Positions 57,172 to 64,000 of a stretch of DNA of 64,000 bases are shown here, one piece after another. Under the pieces are notes generated by a model. It was not told the DNA's origin. It did no database searches and saw only the letters and a list, made by a program, of their open reading frames with translations. Where the stretch lies: the NCBI GenBank assembly GCA_017880905.1, contig JADGRO010000034.1, forward strand, positions 1 through 64,000, in the 5' to 3' direction. The translations under genes were made by a program, and so were the position numbers. Each line of letters begins with the position of its first letter. Position 1 is the first letter of the stretch. Source of the DNA: Methylotenera sp. Its GTDB lineage: Bacteria; Pseudomonadota; Gammaproteobacteria; Burkholderiales; Methylophilaceae.

Positions 57172-58254
57172 ATGGTAGAACATAGCAAACCAGTTCCAAT
57201 CGCAAAATCTACATTGGCTCAATTCGAGCCAATCGCAAGGCTTTCGGCCAACCGGCTAGAAGAGCTTGCGGCGGTGTGTTTTGTAGAAAGCGTCAGCAAA
57301 GATTTAGACCCAACGCGCATGTCTGTTAATGGCACGCAAGCGCTTTATGTAGTGAAAGGCGATTTGGGTATTCGCTACGACAACGGCAATAAACTTATTT
57401 TGCGCGCAGGCACCGATGCCGCCAAACACTCCGTGGATGCTGATAGATTGCAAATTAAAGATACTATTGCGCTGACGCAGATTGAAGTGGTACGTATCGA
57501 TTTGGATCTGCTGGATATCATGATGACATGGGATCAACTCTCTGGCTACCCACCTGCGCAAACGCAAAAAACTGTGAATGCGCAAAGTGGTAAACAGGGC
57601 TGGAAGATTGATGCGGCTAGTTTTAACGCATTTAAATTGCAAAACGGCGTGTTTGCCAAACTGCCAGCAGCCAATATAGAAGCCATGTTTGCGCGTATGG
57701 AGCCGATAGATGTTGAAGCTCACCAAGCTATCATTACGCAAGGGCAAGAGGGCGATTACTATTATCTGATTCAACAAGGATCGGCTAAAGTTACTCGTGT
57801 AAAAGACCCAAGTCAGCCCCCTATTGTGTTGGCAGAAATTTCCACTGGCGCTGGGTTTGGTGAAGAGGCTTTGGCCTCAGACAACAAACGCAATGCGACT
57901 GTCACTATGAAAACCGATGGTCAGCTACTGAGGTTAAAGAAACAAGACTTTGTTGAGCTACTAAAAGCGCCGATTGTGAACACTGTCAACATGGCAGAGG
58001 CCAAAGCTAAAGTAGCGGCTGGGGCGGAGTGGCTTGATGTGCGTTTTGCTTCGGAATATGGCTACCATCATATCGAGGGGGCAATTAACGCACCCTTGCA
58101 CGAGCTACGCAGCTTAATTTCGCAATTAGATAACACAAAAGAATACATTGTGTATTGCCAAACAGGCCGTCGCAGCTCTGCCGCCGCGTTTATTCTAGCG
58201 CAATTTGGGCTTCATGCAGTGGTGCTGGAGGGCGGAACTAGAAATAGTAGCTAA
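57172..58254 (+). CDS. Cyclic-nucleotide-binding/rhodanese fusion protein
   Basis: 360 residues. The N-terminal part (about 15-120) is a degenerate cNMP-binding fold; a second cNMP-binding domain (about 155-275) has the phosphate cassette FGEEALASDNKRNATV with the Arg that contacts the cyclic phosphate; a C-terminal rhodanese domain (about 278-358) has active-site loop YCQTGRRSS with its Cys. It may link a cyclic nucleotide signal to sulfur transfer or act as a sensor without catalysis. ATG start 20 nt after the phosphodiesterase stop; same message likely. Confidence 0.82.
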   Translation: MVEHSKPVPIAKSTLAQFEPIARLSANRLEELAAVCFVESVSKDLDPTRMSVNGTQALYVVKGDLGIRYDNGNKLILRAGTDAAKHSVDADRLQIKDTIALTQIEVVRIDLDLLDIMMTWDQLSGYPPAQTQKTVNAQSGKQGWKIDAASFNAFKLQNGVFAKLPAANIEAMFARMEPIDVEAHQAIITQGQEGDYYYLIQQGSAKVTRVKDPSQPPIVLAEISTGAGFGEEALASDNKRNATVTMKTDGQLLRLKKQDFVELLKAPIVNTVNMAEAKAKVAAGAEWLDVRFASEYGYHHIEGAINAPLHELRSLISQLDNTKEYIVYCQTGRRSSAAAFILAQFGLHAVVLEGGTRNSS

Positions 58255-58366
58255 AAAATAGCGAGTCCAAGTCATAAACTTTGAATTATGATAGCATCTG
58301 ATTCAAAGGTTTATCGGTGTAAGTTAATAAACCAGCAATTTCTTAATTCACTAACATGGTCGGCAA

Positions 58367-60382
58367 ATGCCTATAAACAGTAAGTTCGCTACCTCAATAC
58401 AGTTGCTATTTCTTACTTGCTTAATTCTATCAGGCTTCTGGTATATAGGTAGCGCGCTGACAGGCGTGCTACTGATTATCGCAGCGGTATTTGGCTGTGT
58501 TGGTGCATTTAACCGCCATACTTTTCAGAGTTACTCTTTATCCAAACTGATGCTAATTTATTTGGTTTGGTTGTATGTGGTAGCTCTAAGTAGTTCCGTA
58601 CCAAATACCAGTATGATGACGCTAGCGGTTTTAGCAGGTTTGCCTGTAATGTACTTAGTCGCAAGTAACACTCCCAACTTTGCTGAAATATGGAAAAGCC
58701 TGCGTGTAGTGATTTTTGTTACAGCTGTGGGATTGGCTTTGTGGGCAATTTGGCAAGTGGAAAACCATATTGGTTATGGCTGGGCAGTTGGCCCATTGGT
58801 AGATCGCAATGCATTCGCCGCACTGATGAATTTGTTATGGTTTCCTGCGGCCTATTTGTTTATTTCTAACGAATTTGCATCGAAACGTTGGGTGCTGTTG
58901 CTATTGGGAGGGGGCTTATTCATAATAAACATGGCTTTGTTTGCCACTTCTTCACGCGGAGGAATAGTGACTTGGCTGCTATTGCTACCTTTTATATTAT
59001 GGGCAAGCTATCTATATACTAAATCTAAACAGTTAATTGCAATTGTGCTTGGCATAGCGCTATTTGCTTATTTTTGTAGCGCACAATTTTTGCATAGTAA
59101 CGTTGCAGATCGTACCTTTCAGATAGGCCCATCAACTCAGGCAGGTCAGCTTTCAAAAGATGTCTCAACCAATGTCCGCTTACTGATATGGCAGTCTACA
59201 ATCAAAATAGCACTGAATCACCCATTTACGGGCACTGGTTGGGGTACTTTCGAGGCCTATTATCCTACCTATCGCTCACCCCTTGAAAACTCATCTTCGG
59301 GAGTTGTTGCGCATAACGACTACGTACAGTTGCCTGCAGAAGGCGGTATCCCAGCTTTATTACTACAACTGAGTATAGTATTAGGCTTGTTGCTGCAGTT
59401 AAGAAAAAGCTTGAAACGTGCATCTGAAGATGCAGGTTTTGAAAGTACAGCTTTATTACTAGGATGTTTGGCCATATTTATTCATGCGGCCGTCAATTTT
59501 ATTTTTGTATTCGCATTTATGAATATCATGGTAGGGCTTTACCTAGCTCGTGCTGTGCAATTAATCGATACGCCACAGTCCGTTAAAATTTCCAGTTTTG
59601 AACAAATCAGGCCATCAGTAAAACGCCTACTTGCTGGCTTTATTATTTTAATGGTTAGTACGCCATTCGCTTTGCATCTTTTTGCGCAAGCTTTTTTAGC
59701 GGGCTCGCAGCCAGGCTTAAAAGCAATTAATCTGGTTGCGCCAAAAGTGACGGTATATAGTATCGCTAATTTTATTACTACAATTCGCCCACAAGAAGGT
59801 ATTGCACAGGAAGCAATGCTGCAAACAGCAGAACAGTTTTTAGCTGTCAGTGCTAATAACAATAGTCCGGTTACAGATGATTTTAAGCATGAGTTGCTTA
59901 ATGAGACAATTGAGCGGTATGAGTCCGCGCGCGCACGATCTGCAAACAACCCGAACATGGGCGTGCGCGAGGTTAAAATGCTAATCGCGTATCACGATAT
60001 GTTGGGCGGTGATATTGCCTACACTAAGGCGCAACAGATTCTTAGTAGTAGTTTGAAAACCGATCCTTATCATGCGCAAAGTATGATTATGTTGGCTCGC
60101 TTGCAAGTAGCGGAAGGTCAACGTAGCGAGGCAATACGCACATTGCAATACGCAGAAAACCATGTTCGCACTCAGCGAGACCAGCAGTTAATCGTTGTAG
60201 AAACCTTACGACAGCTTGCAGCGCCTAAAAAAATTGCTGAGCTGGATGACATAGAAAAACAATTAGGACTAGTGCACTCAGATTCTGAAACTGGTAGACC
60301 ACTCATTTTGCCGCCGAATTTTAATGAGAATATCAATGCGAAGTTAAAAGCAATTGCAGGCCAATTAAAGCAAGCGCAATAA
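58367..60382 (+). CDS. PglL/Wzy-type O-oligosaccharyltransferase (pilin glycosylation candidate)
   Basis: 671 residues: about 11-12 membrane helices (1-445), with the PglL-type RNAFAALMNLLWFPAAYL, the large periplasmic loop holding GTGWGTFEAYYP and HNDYVQLPAEGGIPALL, which is the catalytic Wzy_C loop; the C-terminal third (about 470-650) has TPR-like helices. The family attaches lipid-linked glycans to pilins (TfpO/PglL) or to LPS (WaaL). The pilin and TfpZ genes next door favour pilin glycosylation; this is inference. Confidence 0.82.
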   Translation: MPINSKFATSIQLLFLTCLILSGFWYIGSALTGVLLIIAAVFGCVGAFNRHTFQSYSLSKLMLIYLVWLYVVALSSSVPNTSMMTLAVLAGLPVMYLVASNTPNFAEIWKSLRVVIFVTAVGLALWAIWQVENHIGYGWAVGPLVDRNAFAALMNLLWFPAAYLFISNEFASKRWVLLLLGGGLFIINMALFATSSRGGIVTWLLLLPFILWASYLYTKSKQLIAIVLGIALFAYFCSAQFLHSNVADRTFQIGPSTQAGQLSKDVSTNVRLLIWQSTIKIALNHPFTGTGWGTFEAYYPTYRSPLENSSSGVVAHNDYVQLPAEGGIPALLLQLSIVLGLLLQLRKSLKRASEDAGFESTALLLGCLAIFIHAAVNFIFVFAFMNIMVGLYLARAVQLIDTPQSVKISSFEQIRPSVKRLLAGFIILMVSTPFALHLFAQAFLAGSQPGLKAINLVAPKVTVYSIANFITTIRPQEGIAQEAMLQTAEQFLAVSANNNSPVTDDFKHELLNETIERYESARARSANNPNMGVREVKMLIAYHDMLGGDIAYTKAQQILSSSLKTDPYHAQSMIMLARLQVAEGQRSEAIRTLQYAENHVRTQRDQQLIVVETLRQLAAPKKIAELDDIEKQLGLVHSDSETGRPLILPPNFNENINAKLKAIAGQLKQAQ

Positions 60383-60390
60383 TAAAGCTT

Positions 60391-61149
60391 CTATTTTTTG
60401 CGAGCTATTGCTTTTGGTTTCGCATCAATAATCTCAATAAAGTTACCCGTTTTAGCGTCTACTACCGCAGACATCTCTGCCAATTCTGAGCTAATCGGTA
60501 AAGCTAAAAAATCACTTTCTGGGCGATGGTTTTTGTTTAAAAATTTGTCAATGACAAATTTATTTTCAACGCTATCAGCAGCAAGTCTAGCAAGTGGTTT
60601 GCCTGCTGTAATCACTTCTTCGCGATGTTTGTTGTACTCGTCATATAGCTTAGGGTAGCGATAAGCATAAGCTCGCACTACCATCGCAAACGCTACTGCC
60701 TTTTTATCTTTTTTATTTGGCTCACCAATAGCGACCAGTTGAGGGCCTGCAGTGGGGGCTTGCCGCCACAGCGGGTTTTTAGCTTTTGTTAACTCTTCTG
60801 GAACGATATCGACAAGGGCACCAATTTGGAATTTATCTTTGTTAAACACAGTAAAAATGGGGCGTGCTTGCAGCATGACATATACGCCATAGGAGAGCGC
60901 AGCTACCTGTACTAATCCTATACAAAATAAATCAAACTTAAGACCTTTTTTGCCAGATTTAAATACAATAAAAGTAAGTAATGGACCTAAAAAAACGTCC
61001 ACAATGCCAATTAAAATAATTAATTTTTTACCTCCCATCAGTGCAAAGTAAGCTTTTGGAAACCATAAAAAATACATGGCACTGATGACCAAAGTGACAA
61101 TAAACAAACTCAATAATACGTGCAGACCAGCGGCTTTAAATCTATTCAT
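60391..61149 (-). CDS. TfpX/TfpZ family type IV pilin accessory protein
   Basis: 252 residues with about four membrane helices in the first 120 residues (from LHVLLSLFIVTLVISAMYFL on) and a C-terminal soluble domain. TfpX/TfpZ proteins are encoded next to pilA and are needed for proper pilin assembly. It lies 112 nt after the proximal pilin gene on the same strand and converges with the PglL-like gene 8 nt away. Confidence 0.85.
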   Translation of the reverse strand: MNRFKAAGLHVLLSLFIVTLVISAMYFLWFPKAYFALMGGKKLIILIGIVDVFLGPLLTFIVFKSGKKGLKFDLFCIGLVQVAALSYGVYVMLQARPIFTVFNKDKFQIGALVDIVPEELTKAKNPLWRQAPTAGPQLVAIGEPNKKDKKAVAFAMVVRAYAYRYPKLYDEYNKHREEVITAGKPLARLAADSVENKFVIDKFLNKNHRPESDFLALPISSELAEMSAVVDAKTGNFIEIIDAKPKAIARKK

Positions 61150-61224
61150 AATGTAATAAATAAGAAAGTTTAATAGTTAAAAGTATAAAGAATTAATTCT
61201 AATTTAACTCAGCACAAATAAAAT

Positions 61225-61243
61225 CCCCCTCACTAGGAGGGGG
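61225..61243 (-). terminator. Terminator after pilin gene 1
   Basis: On the minus strand CCCCCTC and GAGGGGG form a 7-bp GC stem with loop CTAGT, followed by ATTTTATTT. Lies about 19 nt after the stop of the pilin at 61262 and is an exact relative of the one at 61763. It would limit read-through into the TfpZ-like gene. Confidence 0.75.
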
Positions 61244-61261
61244 GTCAGAGACTAACTACAA

Positions 61262-61708
61262 TTAAGGGCAATCGCCAGCACCAGATTTAAAGCCTCTGGT
61301 TGCATTGCATGATGTGCCGGTGTTAGTCCAAAGCATATTTGCATTACCTGCAGTGTAAGTCGGAGTGTCAACGATGGTTAAGTTAACAGGAGGTGAAGCT
61401 GTGTCTGTAGCACCAGTGGTTACAGTGATAACACCGTTAGTAACTGATGTTACTGCGGTGATATTTTTAGTTTGTTGTGGTGTCGGCACACCGTTAGTGC
61501 CTGCGCTACAACCTGTAAATGTACCAATTTCCTGATAGCATAACGCAATACCTTTTTTGGTTGAGTTTAATTCTGATGCGGCACCAGCGGCACGTGAACG
61601 TGATACATAGTTACCGTATTGTGGAATTGCAATTGCAGCCAAAATACCGATAATGGCCACTACAATCATTAACTCGATCAGGGTAAACCCTTTTTGAAAT
61701 TGTTGCAT
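61262..61708 (-). CDS. pilA: Type IV major pilin PilA-like, copy 1
   Basis: 148 residues. Leader MQQFQKG, cleavage expected before [20 protein letters not shown], Glu5 present. Two Cys pairs, the last closing the C-terminal loop ([16 protein letters not shown]). It differs from copy 2 at 11 of 148 positions, mainly in the leader and just after the N-terminal helix. Copy 1 lies downstream of copy 2 and of its terminator; its own promoter is not obvious. Confidence 0.92.
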   Translation of the reverse strand: MQQFQKGFTLIELMIVVAIIGILAAIAIPQYGNYVSRSRAAGAASELNSTKKGIALCYQEIGTFTGCSAGTNGVPTPQQTKNITAVTSVTNGVITVTTGATDTASPPVNLTIVDTPTYTAGNANMLWTNTGTSCNATRGFKSGAGDCP

Positions 61709-61762
61709 TATTAACTTCCTTTATAAATAATAAATTCTAATTTAACTCAGCACAAATAAAAA

Positions 61763-61781
61763 CCCCCTCACTAGGAGGGGG
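61763..61781 (-). terminator. Terminator after pilin gene 2
   Basis: Same CCCCCTC/GAGGGGG hairpin as at 61225, 538 nt away, sitting between the two pilin genes, followed on the minus strand by TTTTTATTT. It may make copy 2 the more abundant message. Confidence 0.75.
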
Positions 61782-61799
61782 GTCAGAGACTAACTACAA

Positions 61800-62246
61800 T
61801 TAAGGGCAGTCGCCAGCACCAGATTTAAAGCCTCTGGTTGCGTTACAAGATGTACCAGTGTTAGTCCACAGCATATTAGAATTACCTGCGGTGTAAGTTG
61901 GAGTATCAATAGTCGTTAAATTAACAGGAGGTGATGCTGTGTCCGTTGCACCGGTTGTTACAGTGATAACACCGTTAGTTATGGATGTTACCGCGGTAAT
62001 ATTTTTAGTAACTTGAGGAGTTGGTACGCCGTTAGTGCCAGCGCTACAGCCTGTAAATGTGCCAATCTCTTGATAACACAGAGCGATGCCTGCTCTTGTT
62101 GAGTCTAACTCCGATGCAGAACCAGCGGCGCGTGAGCGTGAAACATAGTTACCGTATTGTGGAATCGCAATCGCAGCCAAAATACCGATAATTGCAACCA
62201 CAATCATTAACTCGATTAGGGTAAAACCTTTTTGAATTTGTTTCAT
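61800..62246 (-). CDS. pilA: Type IV major pilin PilA-like, copy 2
   Basis: 148 residues. Leader MKQIQKG, cleavage before [20 protein letters not shown], Glu5 present; the same four Cys and C-terminal end as copy 1. Nearest to the sigma-54-like promoter at 62340-62355, so likely the main expressed pilin. Works with PilB/PilC at 37793-40793. Confidence 0.92.
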   Translation of the reverse strand: MKQIQKGFTLIELMIVVAIIGILAAIAIPQYGNYVSRSRAAGSASELDSTRAGIALCYQEIGTFTGCSAGTNGVPTPQVTKNITAVTSITNGVITVTTGATDTASPPVNLTTIDTPTYTAGNSNMLWTNTGTSCNATRGFKSGAGDCP

Positions 62247-62339
62247 TGTTCATTTCCTTTATAAAAAATAAATTTAGTATCACTAATTAATAGTATTCAC
62301 ACACCAGAAGTAGTTAATACCAGTGCTTGGAAAGGTATG

Positions 62340-62355
62340 AGCAACAGGCATGCCA
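62340..62355 (-). promoter_or_regulatory. Sigma-54-type promoter for the pilin genes
   Basis: On the minus strand TGGCAT, 5 nt, TTGCT: matches the -24/-12 consensus TGGCAC-N5-TTGCW at all but one base. It lies about 94 nt before the start of pilin copy 2. PilA promoters of many proteobacteria use sigma-54 with PilR. Confidence 0.7.
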
Positions 62356-62461
62356 ACTTAGGCTTTAAGCCGAGCCAACCTAGGACTTATTTCTGTAACT
62401 TATTGTTTTTTAAAATAAAATAGTCTACAGCAAGAAGAGAAAGAGTTTTTTTGACACCCCA

Positions 62462-62495
62462 GGCGTAAAAAAAGCGGGTTTTACGCCACTTTTTT
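62462..62495 (+). terminator. Terminator-like hairpin
   Basis: GGCGTAAAA (62462-62470) pairs with TTTTACGCC (62479-62487); ACTTTTTTCT follows on the plus strand. No plus-strand gene is seen upstream, so it may end a small RNA or be part of the pilin regulatory region. Confidence 0.5.
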
Positions 62496-62679
62496 CTGTA
62501 TTTTAACTGACAAAAAATGTCACATTTATCTAATAATGTCACTTGCAAATGGCTTTATAGCCTGAGTAACGTAACAGTATTGAGGTCACTTTTATACTAC
62601 CAGAATTTCCACCAAGGTTTTTTATCAACACTCACTTTGGTGCTAGTTGCATTGTTTACCGCCCCTGTGGCGGCATTAG

Positions 62680-63219
62680 CTACTTTGAGTTTTCGGCTAC
62701 CTTTTTCAAGCTTGCCAAGCCACTATCGTAAACATCGGTGACGAATTTAGTGGCTGTTTCGTCATCCTGACCTGGCGGAATTGGTGGATTTAGCTTGTAA
62801 GTACGATAAAAACGACCCACCCATGTCACAGTGGTTTCACCAGCACCTGGACCGGCCGCCACCGTCATAACAGAGTTATAATCAGCCACTGGCGCCACGC
62901 CACTGACGATTTCATATTTAAGTTTCATGGTGGCATCATCTGCGCTACGCAATTTCTCGTATATATCGCCACCAGATTTTAAAGTGAGTGTTCTATAAGT
63001 AGCCATTTCACCATTGTCGTCTTTCTTTTGCTCGGTTTTATCGCTGGCAATGGCGGGGTGCCACACTTGCATGTTGCCAAAATCTTTTACTAGCGCCCAC
63101 ACTTTTGCTGGCGGTGCTTTAATGGTCACGGTTTTTTCAACTTTTTGTGGAGTTGGGCCGTGGGCTAAGGCGCTAAACGGCAAAATTGCTAGTGCTAGCA
63201 ATGCTATAAACTTTTTCAT
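62680..63219 (-). CDS. MxaD-like periplasmic SRPBCC protein
   Basis: 179 residues from ATG 63219 (GGAG 8 nt upstream); a longer reading to 63249 is rejected. Signal peptide about 1-20 (ending ALA), then an SRPBCC/START-like domain with VWALVKDFGNMQVWHPA. The size, signal and sequence pattern are like MxaD, which in methylotrophs aids electron transfer from methanol dehydrogenase to cytochrome cL. The next gene to the right is a beta-propeller, which fits that neighbourhood. Confidence 0.75.
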   Translation of the reverse strand: MKKFIALLALAILPFSALAHGPTPQKVEKTVTIKAPPAKVWALVKDFGNMQVWHPAIASDKTEQKKDDNGEMATYRTLTLKSGGDIYEKLRSADDATMKLKYEIVSGVAPVADYNSVMTVAAGPGAGETTVTWVGRFYRTYKLNPPIPPGQDDETATKFVTDVYDSGLASLKKVAENSK

Positions 63220-63338
63220 TCTATATCTCCAATTAGGTAGAGCAAGCAAAAAATAAAACTACACGTTATTATAAACTCAGTTGCGGCAATATGCCCACGT
63301 ATTCAGTAACGCTTGATGATAGATGGCGTTGACCCATG

Positions 63339-64000
63339 CTACTGCAATATAAATAAGCCGAATGCACGGCTTTTGTCACCTGTTTTAATGTGCCCTTTGA
63401 ACTTGCTAGTGTGTGCATCAATCACGCTGACTTTGTTTTCGCCCCAGCTCGCGACCAATACTTGCTGGCTAGCCGTGTCATAGCTAATGCCTTCTGGTGT
63501 CATGCCTACTTCTATCGTCGCAATGGTTTTTTTTGTGTTTAAATCGATAATAGAAACCGTGTCGTCTTGCGTGTTGGTGACATAGAGCGTTTTATTATCT
63601 GGGCTAGCAACCGCGCAATAAGGGTGTTCGCCCACCTTTATTTTGGTTTGTTGCCAAGTGCTGGTGTTGATAATTGAAACAGAATTTGCATACACGTTCA
63701 CGGCGTAAAGCGTGTTGCCATCTTTACTTAGCGCAAGCCCAAACGGGTGTTTGCCGACAGTGATGCGTTTGGTGATAGTGAGTGTGGCAGTATCAATCAC
63801 CGCGATTTCATTGGTGTCGCGCGCAGCCACATAAAGCTGCTTACTATCTGGGCTAACCACCAAGCCTGCGGGCGCCTTAGCCACAATCACTTCTCGGCGT
63901 TCATTATAGTTAACGGTATTAATGGCAAGAATGTGGTCGCTATACCAATCGGCCACATACAAGGTTTTATTGTCTGGCGCGATAGCAATGCCCACCGGTG
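63339..64000 (-). CDS. YVTN-family beta-propeller protein (5' part outside window)
   Basis: At least 219 residues visible; the frame stays open through the right edge and the residues there (PVGIAIAPD) are the middle of a repeat, so the true start lies beyond 64000 and the GTG at 63995 is not it. About five blades repeat the pattern SPDSKQLYVAARDTNEIAVI, SKDGNTLYAVNVYANSVSII, SPDNKTLYVTNTQDDTVSII. Such propellers occur next to PQQ-dependent alcohol oxidation genes. Likely periplasmic. Confidence 0.85.
   Translation of the reverse strand, partial: PVGIAIAPDNKTLYVADWYSDHILAINTVNYNERREVIVAKAPAGLVVSPDSKQLYVAARDTNEIAVIDTATLTITKRITVGKHPFGLALSKDGNTLYAVNVYANSVSIINTSTWQQTKIKVGEHPYCAVASPDNKTLYVTNTQDDTVSIIDLNTKKTIATIEVGMTPEGISYDTASQQVLVASWGENKVSVIDAHTSKFKGHIKTGDKSRAFGLFILQ

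Larger units (their letters stand above)
61195..62270 (-). repeat. Tandem 538-bp direct duplication of pilin gene and terminator
   Basis: The two pilin starts (61708, 62246), stops (61262, 61800) and terminators (61225, 61763) are each exactly 538 nt apart, so the two units have no net length change. The duplicated unit also includes the CTAATTTAACTCAGCAC segment beyond each terminator. Outer borders are approximate. Confidence 0.85.
62247..62679. other. 433-nt region between the pilin genes and mxaD-like gene
   Basis: No gene is credible here. It contains the sigma-54-like promoter (62340-62355), a plus-strand terminator-like hairpin GGCGTAAAA/TTTTACGCC at 62462-62487 followed by a T-run with no clear plus-strand gene before it, and a short CCGCC/GGCGG hairpin at 62659-62673 just after the stop of the mxaD-like gene. 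Confidence 0.55.

Noticed and set aside
63339-63995. Complete beta-propeller gene starting at GTG 63995
   Set aside because: The frame stays open to the window edge and the sequence there is mid-repeat, so the gene continues beyond 64000.
1-64000. CRISPR array, rRNA operon or insertion sequence
   Set aside because: No regularly spaced repeats, no rRNA sequence and no transposase or terminal inverted repeats were seen.

Overview
The window looks like a chromosomal segment of a low-to-moderate GC methylotrophic betaproteobacterium, most likely Methylophilaceae (Methylotenera/Methylophilus type). This is inferred from the gene families and their order (lptD-surA-pdxA-rsmA, amgK-murU, ubiH/ubiF pair, folE2, DUF2970, MSHA pili) and from an MxaD-like protein and a YVTN beta-propeller at the right end, which are typical of PQQ-dependent methanol oxidation neighbourhoods. 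No database search was possible, so the taxon is an inference.

Region 1 (1-8320) is accessory DNA. It holds two copies of a two-gene cassette (a short divergent PII-like protein followed by a small CxxC protein), a CorA-type transporter with a small overlapping partner gene, a Tim44-domain protein, and a kdpD-kdpE sensor pair without kdpFABC. It ends exactly at a 45-nt fragment that is the 3' half (anticodon loop to CCA) of a tRNA-Lys(UUU). That is the expected scar of a tyrosine-integrase island; the intact tRNA and the rest of the island should lie left of the window.

Region 2 (8364-25787, all minus strand) is a complete MSHA-type type IV pilus locus, read as mshE-G-F-B-A-C-D-O-P-Q then mshI-(PilN-like)-J-K-L-M-N. 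It includes the assembly ATPase with a c-di-GMP-type N-domain, platform protein, pilins, a large lectin-like MshQ, and the secretin module. A hairpin follows the major pilin gene.

Region 3 (25904-43919) is housekeeping: rsmA-pdxA-surA-lptD (minus), divergent amgK-murU-pepP-ubiH-ubiF-like-dsbC (plus), pilC and pilB of a second type IV pilus system (minus), a cold-shock gene with a clear promoter and terminator, icd, and rluE with a glutamine amidotransferase.

Region 4 (43921-45328) appears to be a small integron-cassette cluster without an integrase. Two minus-strand cassettes (a two-TM hypothetical and a thiopurine methyltransferase homologue) are bounded by attC-like sites that share a conserved core.

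Region 5 (45434-58254) has aroC, an MFS transporter, a retropepsin-like protease, dodecin, two DUF2970 proteins, folE2, dxs-ispA-xseB, a carboxylesterase, and a cyclic-nucleotide locus. In that locus the CHASE2-cyclase gene carries four frameshifts, while the adjoining phosphodiesterase and cyclic-nucleotide-binding/rhodanese genes are intact.

Region 6 (58367-64000) holds a PglL-like oligosaccharyltransferase, a TfpX/TfpZ pilin accessory protein, two tandem PilA-type pilins arising from a 538-bp duplication behind a sigma-54-like promoter, an MxaD-like protein, and the 3' part of a beta-propeller gene cut by the window end.
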